From: Gemmatimonadota bacterium
GTDB taxonomy: Bacteria > Gemmatimonadota > Gemmatimonadetes > Longimicrobiales > Gaopeijiaceae
Direction of reading: 5' to 3'
Length of the DNA: 64,000 nt
Assembly (NCBI GenBank): GCA_015664885.1
Contig: DQPL01000098.1
Coordinates: forward strand, 62,001 to 126,000
The number at the start of each line of letters is the position of its first letter. Position 1 is the stretch's first letter. The position numbers and the translations under genes were made by a program. This document shows, piece by piece, positions 40,822-49,449 of this stretch. The notes below the pieces were generated by a model, which made no database searches, was not told the origin of the DNA, and worked only from the letters and a program-made list of their open reading frames with translations.

Positions 40822-41685
40822 ATGGAGGCCAGGTCTCTCTGCATGGGCGTCGCGGCGCCACTGCTTCTAGTGCTGTTGCTTCCCTTGGCCCCCGGAAGCC
40901 ACTGGAGCGCCGCGGCTCAGACGACCGTGATCGCCCATCGCGGTGCCTCCGGTTACGCGCCCGAGCACACGTTGCTCGCGTACGACATGGCTGTCCGCAT
41001 GGGCGCCGACTACATCGAACAGGACCTGCAGATGACCAGCGACGGCGTGTTGGTCGTGATGCACGATGCTGACCTGGATCGCACGGCGCGCGGCCCATCG
41101 CGGCACTGTACAGGGCCAGTAGGTGAAAAGACGTACGAGGACATCCTGAACTGCGAAGTATCCAGTTGGCGAGGGGAGGACCTGGAAGCTCTGGAGCGCG
41201 TGCCGACTTTGGACTCCGTGCTTACCCGTTACGGCTCCAGCACGCGCTACTACATCGAAACCAAACAGCCCGAGCACGCGCCCGGGATGGAAGAGGCGCT
41301 GCTGGAATTGCTAGGCAGGCACGACCTAGTGCCGAGCTCGCCGGACGACCGCACGGTCTTGGTTCAGTCGTTCAGTTCCGAGAGCCTGCGCAAGATGCAT
41401 GGACTCGAGCCTCGGCTGCCGCTGATCCAGCTGATCGGGGCCTCGCAGATGCCCGACGACATCGACGCCGGGATGCGTGACGTGGCGAGCTATGCAATCG
41501 GCGTCGGACCCACTCAGCGTCTCGTGACCCCGCAGTTCATGAGCGCCGCCAAGCGGCATGGGCTTCTGGTGCACCCGTACACCGTGAACGCTGAGGGCGA
41601 CATGAGGCGCCTCATCGAGCTCGGCGTCGATGGTATGTTCACGAACTTTCCCGACCGACTCATGAGCTTGCGTTCCCCCAACTGA
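40822..41685 (+). CDS. Glycerophosphodiester phosphodiesterase, exported
   Basis: Signal peptide; IAHRGASGYAPEHTLLAYDMAVRMGADYIEQDLQMTSDGVLVVMHD. Confidence 0.92.
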   Translation: MEARSLCMGVAAPLLLVLLLPLAPGSHWSAAAQTTVIAHRGASGYAPEHTLLAYDMAVRMGADYIEQDLQMTSDGVLVVMHDADLDRTARGPSRHCTGPVGEKTYEDILNCEVSSWRGEDLEALERVPTLDSVLTRYGSSTRYYIETKQPEHAPGMEEALLELLGRHDLVPSSPDDRTVLVQSFSSESLRKMHGLEPRLPLIQLIGASQMPDDIDAGMRDVASYAIGVGPTQRLVTPQFMSAAKRHGLLVHPYTVNAEGDMRRLIELGVDGMFTNFPDRLMSLRSPN

Positions 41686-41700
41686 TAGAGGCTGACACCT

Positions 41701-42462
41701 GTGGAGATCTTCCTGGCAGAAGTGGTAGGCACCGCGATCTTGATCGTCATCGGCGACGGTGTAGTCGCCAACGTCGTGTTGGCCAAGACCAAGGGCCACA
41801 ATTCCGGCTGGATCGTGATCACCACGGGCTGGGGTCTCGCGGTGGCCATGGCGGTGTACGCGGTGGGCCGAGTCAGTGGCGCGCACCTCAACCCAGCCGT
41901 CACATTCGGACTGGCGTCTATCGACAGCTTGGCCTGGGCCGAGGTGCCGACATATCTGGCTGGCGAAATGGTGGGAGCGATGTTGGGCGCGGTATTGGTC
42001 TACGTGTCCTACTACCGACACTGGGGGGCCACCGACGATCCTGCGGCGAAGCTGGCCGTATTCTGCACAGGCCCCGCGATTCGTTCACCGGTCGCCAACC
42101 TCGTCACCGAAATCATCGGGACCGCCTTGCTCATGTTCGGCATCCTGGGAATCGGAGCCAACGCGCTCGAGATACAGTCAGCCAGCGAGATCGACCTGTC
42201 CGCCGTGTTCAGCACCGGGATCGCGCCATTGTTGGTGGGCTTCCTGGTCTGGGCCATCGGGCTCAGCTTGGGTGGCCCGACGGGCTATGCCATCAATCCG
42301 GCTCGGGACTTGGGCCCGCGCATCGTACATGCGCTGCTCCCGATTGACGGAAAAGGCGATTCGGACTGGGGCTACGCGTGGATTCCGGTTGTCGGCCCGA
42401 TCGTGGGCGGCGTGATGGGAGCCCTGCTGTTCCAGGCGGTCGACGGCGTGTTCCTGGGCTAA
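41701..42462 (+). CDS. MIP-family aquaglyceroporin (GlpF-like)
   Basis: GTG start; both NPA motifs (AHLNPAVTFG; YAINPARDLGPR). Confidence 0.92.
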   Translation: MEIFLAEVVGTAILIVIGDGVVANVVLAKTKGHNSGWIVITTGWGLAVAMAVYAVGRVSGAHLNPAVTFGLASIDSLAWAEVPTYLAGEMVGAMLGAVLVYVSYYRHWGATDDPAAKLAVFCTGPAIRSPVANLVTEIIGTALLMFGILGIGANALEIQSASEIDLSAVFSTGIAPLLVGFLVWAIGLSLGGPTGYAINPARDLGPRIVHALLPIDGKGDSDWGYAWIPVVGPIVGGVMGALLFQAVDGVFLG

Positions 42463-42473
42463 GTGCCCCGGAC

Positions 42474-43058
42474 TCAACTCGCCCGCGTAAAGAGCAGCCG
42501 CACGTTGTCGACGTAGTAGGTGCGGAGCGTCTCCCAAGTCCCCCACACGCCGATGACGATATGGATGCGACCCCCGGGGTCTGAGACCGCGCGCATGCGA
42601 TAGCTCTTCTGGAGCCATTGCACACCTACGTCTGATGCCGAACCGTTGCCGGTCGCGTCCTGCACGGTGAGCGCCGCGGCGGTTCCGGGTGAGGCTGAAT
42701 GCGCGCCGGCCAGAATCCGCCACAGATTGACCTCGCCGAAATCGGCGGTTCCGAAGTCGAAGCTGATATCGACATCGTAGGCGACGCTCGGCTCGACAGC
42801 CTCTGCTCGCTGGATCCAGACCTTGGCCATCCCGTTTGTATTCTCGACATAGAGCCGTGCTGCACTGGCTCCGCTAGAGGCCAGTTCACTCGATGCCCCC
42901 ACGGACCAGGTAACGCTCGGGTCAGCGAGGTCGACTCCGTTCCCGAACCAGCCCTCCAGACCGGCTTCGAAGGAGTAGGTCACGTCGAATTCCGGTACGA
43001 AAACGATGTCGGCAACCTGGTCGCACGCCATGAGGAGTGTGGTGAGCAGCGCGAGCAC
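42474..43058 (-). CDS. Putative lipoprotein with carbohydrate-binding-like beta-sandwich domain
   Basis: 194 aa; LLMACDQ; ...DLADPSVTWSVG... pattern. Confidence 0.55.
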   Translation of the reverse strand: MLALLTTLLMACDQVADIVFVPEFDVTYSFEAGLEGWFGNGVDLADPSVTWSVGASSELASSGASAARLYVENTNGMAKVWIQRAEAVEPSVAYDVDISFDFGTADFGEVNLWRILAGAHSASPGTAAALTVQDATGNGSASDVGVQWLQKSYRMRAVSDPGGRIHIVIGVWGTWETLRTYYVDNVRLLFTRAS

Positions 43059-43141
43059 CAGGGGTGGTAAGCAGCGAGCCAGGGGGTCCTCCTGGGAGGC
43101 GCGGGATGGATTCTTGTGCGAGTCAGCGAGAATATACTCAA

Positions 43142-43792
43142 ATGCGAAGCGAACGATTCCGGCGTATTCGAGAGGTTCTCGCCCGCCGTCAGCCAGACTT
43201 GACCGTGCTCATGGACCGGGTGAACAAGTCCCACAATTTCTCGGCCATCCTGCGTAACTGCGACGCCGCGGGGGTGCTCGAAGCCCATGTAGTCCCGCCG
43301 GAGAAGGGCCTGGCGCTGCACCACGGCACCTCGGCGGGCACCAAGAAGTGGGTGCGGGTACGCCTGCACCGAGAGGTCGCCAGCGCGGTCTCACATCTTC
43401 ACGCCTCGGGGTTCCGCGTGATTGCCGCCCATCCGTCCGACAGCGCCATCGACTACCGGGAAATCGACTACTGTCAGCCGACGGCCATCCTCATCGGGGC
43501 CGAGCTCGACGGCGTCTCGGCCGAAGGCCTGGAGCTCGCGGATGCGCATGTTGCGGTGCCGATGCTCGGGATGGTCAAGTCCTTGAACGTATCGGTAGCG
43601 ACGTCGATCCTGCTCTTCGAGGCCATGCGCCAGCGCGCGGCCGCCGGCATGTACTCTGAGAGTCGACTCTCGCCCGATGACTTCGATCGCCACCTGTTCG
43701 AGTGGGCGTGGCCGTCCATCGCTTCCAAGCGGCGTCGTGAGGGGCGTCCCTACCCGAAGCTCACCGAGGACGGAGATCTGATTCGGGAGTAG
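43142..43792 (+). CDS. trmH: tRNA (guanosine-2'-O-)-methyltransferase, TrmH family
   Basis: RRIREVLARRQPDLTVLMDRVNKSHNFSAILRNCDAAGV; SLNVSVATSILLFEAMRQR. Confidence 0.92.
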   Translation: MRSERFRRIREVLARRQPDLTVLMDRVNKSHNFSAILRNCDAAGVLEAHVVPPEKGLALHHGTSAGTKKWVRVRLHREVASAVSHLHASGFRVIAAHPSDSAIDYREIDYCQPTAILIGAELDGVSAEGLELADAHVAVPMLGMVKSLNVSVATSILLFEAMRQRAAAGMYSESRLSPDDFDRHLFEWAWPSIASKRRREGRPYPKLTEDGDLIRE

Positions 43793-43809
43793 GCGCTGCT
43801 CGGGGCCTC

Positions 43810-45183
43810 CTACCCTGCCCGACCCAGCTGGAATTGCATCGACTCCTCCACACCCTCATAGAAGAAGGTGAACCCGGACTCGAGCAGCTTTTCCGGCAGA
43901 ACCCGTTGGCCCCAGAGCAGCGCCTCCCTTCCTAGTTGACCGAAGGCTGCTTTCACGGCGAAGGCGGGTACGGGAATCACGGTCGGACGGGAGAGTGTGC
44001 GCCCCAATGCGGCCGTAAACGTCGAGTTGGTCACGGGATGGGGCGCGGTGGCGTTCACGGGACCCCTAATGGAGTCCGTCATCAGCACGTGGTGAATCGC
44101 CGCGATGAGGTCGTCATTGTCGATCCAGCTCAGGTACTGTTTGCCCGAGCCCAACCGGCCACCGGCACCCATTTTGAACGGCAGAAGCATCTGTCCGAGC
44201 GCCCCACCCGCGGGCGACAACGATACGCCGGTCCGCAACGTCGTCACGCGCACGCCCGCCCGCTCAGCGGGCTTGGCAGCACCCTCCCAAGCGCGACACA
44301 CTTCCGCCAGAAAGCCCTTTCCGGCAAGTGCGGTCTCGTTGATGCGCTCACTACCGCGGTCACCGTAGAAGCCCACGGCGGACGCCGACACGAGAATGCG
44401 CGGGCCGCCCGACATAGTGGCGAGCGTACGGCTGATCAGCTCGGTACCCTTCACCCTGCTCTGCTTGATCGATCGCTTACGCGCTTCGGTCCAGCGCCCG
44501 CTCGCGATCGACGTGCCCGCGAGGTGCACGAGCGCGTCGGCACCCACGAGCCCCTCGACATCGATCTCCCCTGTCGCGGGGTTCCAGTAGATGGAATCGT
44601 CCGCCAACTGCCGGCTGTCGCGTACGAGACGGATCACCCGGTGGCCACCGGTTGTGAGAAAGTCGGCGAGGTTGCTACCGATCAGTCCCGATGCCCCGGT
44701 GATCGCCACGGTCATTCGCGGCTTCGAGGAGTGCGTCGCGTGGCGAGCGAGATCGGTGAAGAGTCGTCGATAGCGGAAGCGAAAAAGGCGTCCCAGCTCC
44801 CCTCTTACCAAGACTGGTGCCATGGGGAAGCCGAGCGGCAGTTCGAGCTCGATGTCGTCTTCCAGCCTGGTACCGCCACCGTCGATGGCGTCGAAGCGAT
44901 GCGTGTGCAGCCAGGACTTCAACGGTCCCGATGTCTGTTCGTCCCGGAACCGCTCGTTTTCGATATAACCGGTGTGCTCGAGCACCCACTTGAAACTCGC
45001 GGGCCCTCGATGCACACGCAGCGCGACCGTCGCTCCGTCCTCGATTCCCCCCTTCTTTTCGAGCAGGTCGACGACCGCCCAGGGGGGCGTCAGGCGCTCA
45101 AGCGCACCGAGACGCTCATGCCAGGCGAACACCGTCTCGGGATCGTGGTGGATGAGCTCGGTCCGGTACGTGAGTCGTGTCAT
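43810..45183 (-). CDS. TIGR01777-family epimerase fused to N-terminal SRPBCC domain
   Basis: VAITGASGLIGSNLADFLTTGGHRVIRLVRD; SASAVGFYGDRG; N-terminal SRPBCC-like TYRTELIHHDPETVFAWH. Confidence 0.88.
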   Translation of the reverse strand: MTRLTYRTELIHHDPETVFAWHERLGALERLTPPWAVVDLLEKKGGIEDGATVALRVHRGPASFKWVLEHTGYIENERFRDEQTSGPLKSWLHTHRFDAIDGGGTRLEDDIELELPLGFPMAPVLVRGELGRLFRFRYRRLFTDLARHATHSSKPRMTVAITGASGLIGSNLADFLTTGGHRVIRLVRDSRQLADDSIYWNPATGEIDVEGLVGADALVHLAGTSIASGRWTEARKRSIKQSRVKGTELISRTLATMSGGPRILVSASAVGFYGDRGSERINETALAGKGFLAEVCRAWEGAAKPAERAGVRVTTLRTGVSLSPAGGALGQMLLPFKMGAGGRLGSGKQYLSWIDNDDLIAAIHHVLMTDSIRGPVNATAPHPVTNSTFTAALGRTLSRPTVIPVPAFAVKAAFGQLGREALLWGQRVLPEKLLESGFTFFYEGVEESMQFQLGRAG

Positions 45184-45917
45184 GACATCAACATCCAAGC
45201 GGTTCCGGACGCCGCAATTTGCACGGTGAGGTTGTCCAGACCGTGATTGCTCAACCCCTCGGCGAGCGCTCCGACTCCTGCACAGGCGAGCCCCACCAGC
45301 ACTGCGCGGGATGGGTCGGCCAGATTCCAGAGCGCGACGGTGGCTGCCACCCACCCCACCAGAAAGACCGCTGCGGAGCCTTCGAAGGAGCGAGTCGCGG
45401 GCACGCCCCCGAGCGACGGTACTCGGTACTTGTGTTTGCCCCACCTCGTGCCTGCCGGTTCACCGACAGCGTCGCCCCACCCGCTGACGAGGTATCCCAC
45501 GGTCGCGTAGGGTCCGGTCAGAAGCGCGCTGACGAGGCCGCCCAGTGCTGTAGTGACCAGTGGCACGAGGATGAACAGCTTGCGCCGAGGACGGTCGGTC
45601 TCACGAGCCAATACGCGGTAGATCGGGTCCCGGTCGCCGCGCAGCACCGCTACCAGGACTACGCCCGCGAGTACAGCACCGTAGGCGTTCGTACCGGGCA
45701 AGCCCCAAAGAGAATAAGCGACCGCGGCGCCCGTGAAGACTCCAAAGTGAAATATCTTGCGCGTGTATGGGACCGCTAGGCCGCGGCGCCGCGCGAATGA
45801 CGCGAGCGAGGCGACGGCGAGCGCGACGATCACCGCCAGGGAGCACGACCACAGCGCGGTCCCCAGATCCGGGATGAGCATGGGCCACGGGTCAGTCAAC
45901 ATGGTGCGGTTGATCAC
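45180..45917 (-). CDS. Diacylglycerol/polyprenol kinase-like (dolichol kinase/CDP-archaeol-like) membrane protein
   Basis: 245 aa multi-TM; YTRKIFHFGVF; DAVGEPAGTRWGKHKYRVPSLGGVPATRSFEGSAAVF. Confidence 0.78.
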   Translation of the reverse strand: MINRTMLTDPWPMLIPDLGTALWSCSLAVIVALAVASLASFARRRGLAVPYTRKIFHFGVFTGAAVAYSLWGLPGTNAYGAVLAGVVLVAVLRGDRDPIYRVLARETDRPRRKLFILVPLVTTALGGLVSALLTGPYATVGYLVSGWGDAVGEPAGTRWGKHKYRVPSLGGVPATRSFEGSAAVFLVGWVAATVALWNLADPSRAVLVGLACAGVGALAEGLSNHGLDNLTVQIAASGTAWMLMS

Positions 45918-45938
45918 GGGGCGCTGAACACGCCTCCG

Positions 45939-46347
45939 TTACCCCTGTGCGTCCGCAAGACTGAAGATCGATCCGAGCAGCTCACCGAGTTGCTCGGGGG
46001 CGCCGTCCTTGAAGAGCACAGCGGAGGCCAGCTCCTCCAGCATCTCGGACTCGTCCTCGGTGATCGCCTTGCCTGTCAGCACGAAGACAGGAAGCCCCAT
46101 GTGCAACGGATCTTTTCGCAGCTTCTTGAGGAACGTCAGGCCGCCCATCACGGGCATCATCAGGTCGAGGATGACCGCGTCTGGGGCTTCGGTACCCACC
46201 TTCTCCAGTCCATCCTTGCCATCAGCCGCCGTGACCGATTCGAGGCCGACGCTCGTATTCAGAGATCTCGTACGTGTCTTCGAGCAAAGCCTGCACGAGC
46301 ATGCGATTGTCGGGATTGTCCTCCACAACCGCGATCTTGTATGTCAT
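45939..46347 (-). pseudogene. Response regulator receiver protein, frameshifted near N-terminus
   Basis: MTYKIAVVEDNPDNRMLVQALLEDTYEIS from ATG at 46347, then VTAADGKDGLEKVGTEAPDAVILDLMMPVMGG in another frame; span is not a multiple of 3. Confidence 0.75.
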
Positions 46348-46676
46348 CCAGTCGCCTCGATTCCGTCCATGATCGTTTCGAGATCAGCGATCGCCTGGCT
46401 GTAGGCGTCCTTCAATCCCGGCAGGATGGTCCTGACTGCCTCCACGTCGCCGCTTGATACGGCGCTTTCTATCTCGCCCGCCAGACCCCGGACCACTTCG
46501 GCGCCAACGTTGGCCGGGCTCGACTTGAGCGAGTGGGCACCCTTCTCCGCCTCGTCAGGGTCCTCTGCGGCAACGCCGCCGCGGATCTGGTCCATGCGCC
46601 CGCCCGAATTGTCGAGAAACAGTCTGACCATTTGCGCCGCCAGCTTGTCACCACCCCACTTGCGCAGCCGGATCAA
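46344..46676 (-). CDS. Histidine phosphotransfer (Hpt) domain protein (probable TTG start; start uncertain)
   Basis: GAHSLKSSPANVGA phospho-His motif. Confidence 0.75.
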   Translation of the reverse strand: MIRLRKWGGDKLAAQMVRLFLDNSGGRMDQIRGGVAAEDPDEAEKGAHSLKSSPANVGAEVVRGLAGEIESAVSSGDVEAVRTILPGLKDAYSQAIADLETIMDGIEATG

Positions 46677-46756
46677 GGCTCGTCGAATTGGTCATGGCCA
46701 GGTGGTGGGGGACGCACGGAAATCGCCCAAAGTCTAGCCTGCGCGCGGGTCTATCG

Positions 46757-47419
46757 CTACGGCTTACGGCCCAAGGCGTCTCGGATGAGCCGTACGCCGG
46801 CCGCCGCCCCATCCACGTGTCCATAGACCGCGGATCCGGCGACAACCACACTGGCGCCGGCCGCCTGCAGCTCCCCGACGTTGCCGGCATCCACGCCACC
46901 ATCGACCTCCAGCTCGGCTGTGCTGCCCATCTCGTCGAGAAGCGTGCGCGCATCCCTGACCTTAGCGGTGCTCGCAGAGATGTAGGACTGCCCCCCGAAG
47001 CCCGGGTTCACGGACATCACGAGCAACAGGTCGATGTAGGGAACGACATCGGTGAGCGACGCGAGTGGCGTGGCGGGGTTGATCGCGACGCCTGCTCGAG
47101 CACCTAGCTCGCGGATCCGTTGAACGGTGCGATGCAGGTGTGTGCACGCCTCCGCGTGCACGGTCAGCCAATCCGCGCCAGCGTCCACGAAAGCCTCTAG
47201 GTAACGATCGGGTTGTTCGATCATCAAATGAACGTCGAGCGGCAGATCGGTCGCTTTTCGGGCACCCGCCGTGATAATCGGACCGATCGTGATGTTGGGC
47301 ACGAAATGGCCGTCCATGACATCGACATGGATCCAGTCGGCTCCCCCCGATTCGACCGTCTGGATTTCGTCCGCCAAGCGTGAGAAGTCACAGGAAAGGA
47401 TGGAGGGAGCAATTTTCAT
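46757..47419 (-). CDS. rpe: Ribulose-phosphate 3-epimerase
   Basis: 220 aa; MKIAPSILSCDFSRLADEI, VDVMDGHFVPNITIGP, VMSVNPGFGGQSY. Confidence 0.95.
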   Translation of the reverse strand: MKIAPSILSCDFSRLADEIQTVESGGADWIHVDVMDGHFVPNITIGPIITAGARKATDLPLDVHLMIEQPDRYLEAFVDAGADWLTVHAEACTHLHRTVQRIRELGARAGVAINPATPLASLTDVVPYIDLLLVMSVNPGFGGQSYISASTAKVRDARTLLDEMGSTAELEVDGGVDAGNVGELQAAGASVVVAGSAVYGHVDGAAAGVRLIRDALGRKP

Positions 47420-48120
47420 GCGTGGCGCTCTCGGACCTCGATGCCGTCCTCGGAGGCCAGAATCGCGACGTCGGCTATGCCGAGGAAGAAGCCCGTCTCA
47501 ACGACGCCCGCCCTCCCCTGAAGCGCGGCGTCGAGTCCCGCCGGGTCATCGATTCCCTCCGGGAAGCGGCAGTCCAACAGGAGGTTGCCGTTGTCGCTGC
47601 GCAGCGGGAGCACGTCGTCGGACCAGCGCGTCTTGACCTCAGCGCCCAGGCCCTCCAGGAATCTGGCATGTGTCCCTGAAGCCCATTCAACCACTTCGAC
47701 CGGCAGCGGCGACAGGGTGCCGAGACGCTCTACCGCTTTGCTTCCGTCGGCGATGATCACCACGTGGTGCGACGCCTGCGCGACCATCTTCTCTCGGAGT
47801 AGCGCGCCACCCATTCCCTTGATCAGGTCGAGATCGGGCGACACTTCGTCAGCACCGTCGACCGTGAGGTCGACCTTCGCGCGGTCCGCGAGCCCGATGA
47901 GTTCGATGCCGGCCTTGCGCGCTTCGCGGCCGGTCCAAATCGACGTGGGCACCCCGACGATGTCGGAGAGCGCACCCTGGGAGAGCTTGGTGGCGAGCAG
48001 ATCGAGGAAATGAGCCACGGTGCTCCCGGTCCCCAGGCCCAGGACCATTCCACTCTCGACGTACTCGAGCGCGCGCTCGGCCGCCTGACGCTTCAGTGCT
48101 TCCGCTGGCGTGAGTTCCAT
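47416..48120 (-). CDS. rpiA: Ribose-5-phosphate isomerase A
   Basis: VLGLGTGSTVAHFLDLL, VDGADEVSPDLDLIKGMGGALLREKMVA; start at internal ATG. Confidence 0.94.
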   Translation of the reverse strand: MELTPAEALKRQAAERALEYVESGMVLGLGTGSTVAHFLDLLATKLSQGALSDIVGVPTSIWTGREARKAGIELIGLADRAKVDLTVDGADEVSPDLDLIKGMGGALLREKMVAQASHHVVIIADGSKAVERLGTLSPLPVEVVEWASGTHARFLEGLGAEVKTRWSDDVLPLRSDNGNLLLDCRFPEGIDDPAGLDAALQGRAGVVETGFFLGIADVAILASEDGIEVRERHA

Positions 48121-48250
48121 CTCGCTCCTCGGAGGTCCTCCAGTCCAAGAATCCGCCGGAATGTAGGTAGCGGCGAGTGCCGTTACTAGGCGTGGACCAC
48201 GGTAGCCGCCGTGGTTGACACCTCCGGTAGCGCCCGCGAACATTGCCCCC

Positions 48251-48325
48251 ATGGACATGTGCGCGCGCGGGTATCGGTATTACTGGTTTGCTCCTCGGAG
48301 GGGAGCCCGGAATCCGCGCGTGTAG
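48251..48325 (+). CDS. Putative attenuation leader peptide MDMCARGYRYYWFAPRRGARNPRV
   Basis: 24-codon ORF with Tyr-Arg-Tyr-Tyr-Trp-Phe run at 48272-48289, upstream of a terminator and DAHP synthase. Confidence 0.75.
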   Translation: MDMCARGYRYYWFAPRRGARNPRV

Positions 48326-48384
48326 CGACTGAGGCGACACGTAAGGCGACCGAGGCTCCCGACATCCGTCGGGGGCCTTTTTTT
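48290..48384 (+). promoter_or_regulatory. Ribosome-mediated transcription attenuator (alternative hairpins 1:2, 2:3, 3:4)
   Basis: Seg1 GCTCC 48290-48294; seg2 GGGAGCC 48301-48307; seg3 GGCTCCCGAC 48354-48363; seg4 GTCGGGGGCC 48368-48377; T7. Confidence 0.75.
48354..48384 (+). terminator. Rho-independent terminator within the leader
   Basis: GGCTCCCGAC-ATCC-GTCGGGGGCC-TTTTTTT. Confidence 0.85.
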
Positions 48385-48404
48385 GTCTGAGAGGACGAAC
48401 AGAA

Positions 48405-49430
48405 ATGATTATCGTGACCAAGAAGGGTGTGACTCAGGACCAGCTCGATCACATCCGGGAGCGCATCGAGTCGCTCGGACTACGCACGCACATGTCCCGG
48501 GGAGAGAGTCGAACCGTCATCGGGTGCCTCGGCGACGAGTCCCTGCTCGAGCACGTACCGCTGCTCTCGATTCCCGGCGTCGAGGCGGTACACCAGGTGC
48601 TCAAGCCCTACAAGCTCGCGTCCAGGGAGTTCTCGCCGGAGCCCACCGAGGTACCGCTCGGCGACACCGCGATAGGTGGAAACGAGCTCGTGGTCATCGC
48701 CGGACCGTGTTCCGTGGAACCCGGTGACATGCTGTCCTCCACCGCTCGCCACATCCGCGCCGCGGGCGCGCGCGCGCTGCGCGGCGGTGCGTTCAAGCCC
48801 CGCTCCTCTCCCTATTCCTTCCAGGGCATGGCCGAGGACGGCCTCAAGATGCTTGCCGACGTGCGCAGCGAGACGGGACTGCCGATCGTCACGGAAGTGA
48901 TGGACACGCGTCAGGTCGACCTGGTCGCCTCGTACGCGGACGTGCTTCAGATCGGAGCGCGCAACATGCAGAATTTCTCGTTGTTGACCGAAGTGGGTCG
49001 ACTCCGGCGCCCCGTGCTGCTGAAGCGTGGCATGTCGGCCACGTTGAAGGACCTGCTGCTTGCAGCGGAATACATCATGAGCCAGGGCAACTCAGACGTC
49101 ATCCTGTGCGAGCGTGGCATCCGCACGTTCACCACCGAGACGCGCAATACGTTCGACCTGGCCGCCATTCCGGTCCTCAAGCGCGAGACGCACCTCCCGG
49201 TCATTGCCGACCCGTCACACGCGGGTGGCCGACGCCACCTGGTCGCCCCGCTGTCCTATGCGGCCATCGCTGCCGGCGCCGACGGCCTGATCGTCGAGGT
49301 GCACCCTGATCCGGAGACCGCCACTTCCGACGGGGACCAATCGCTCGATTTCGCGGAATTCGACGCCTTCATGGACGGCTTACGTCCGTTCGTTGTTGCC
49401 GTGAAACGAGGGCTGGCCGCGCGCGCTTGA
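48405..49430 (+). CDS. aroF: 3-deoxy-7-phosphoheptulonate (DAHP) synthase
   Basis: 341 aa; [48 protein letters not shown]. Confidence 0.95.
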   Translation: MIIVTKKGVTQDQLDHIRERIESLGLRTHMSRGESRTVIGCLGDESLLEHVPLLSIPGVEAVHQVLKPYKLASREFSPEPTEVPLGDTAIGGNELVVIAGPCSVEPGDMLSSTARHIRAAGARALRGGAFKPRSSPYSFQGMAEDGLKMLADVRSETGLPIVTEVMDTRQVDLVASYADVLQIGARNMQNFSLLTEVGRLRRPVLLKRGMSATLKDLLLAAEYIMSQGNSDVILCERGIRTFTTETRNTFDLAAIPVLKRETHLPVIADPSHAGGRRHLVAPLSYAAIAAGADGLIVEVHPDPETATSDGDQSLDFAEFDAFMDGLRPFVVAVKRGLAARA

Positions 49431-49449
49431 AGCGCCGTCGGGCCTGTAG

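Noticed and set aside
46648-46953. Alternative Hpt start MTNSTSLDPAA in another frame implying one more frameshift
   Set aside because: Suggestive but too short to distinguish from chance; TTG start at 46676 is also plausible.
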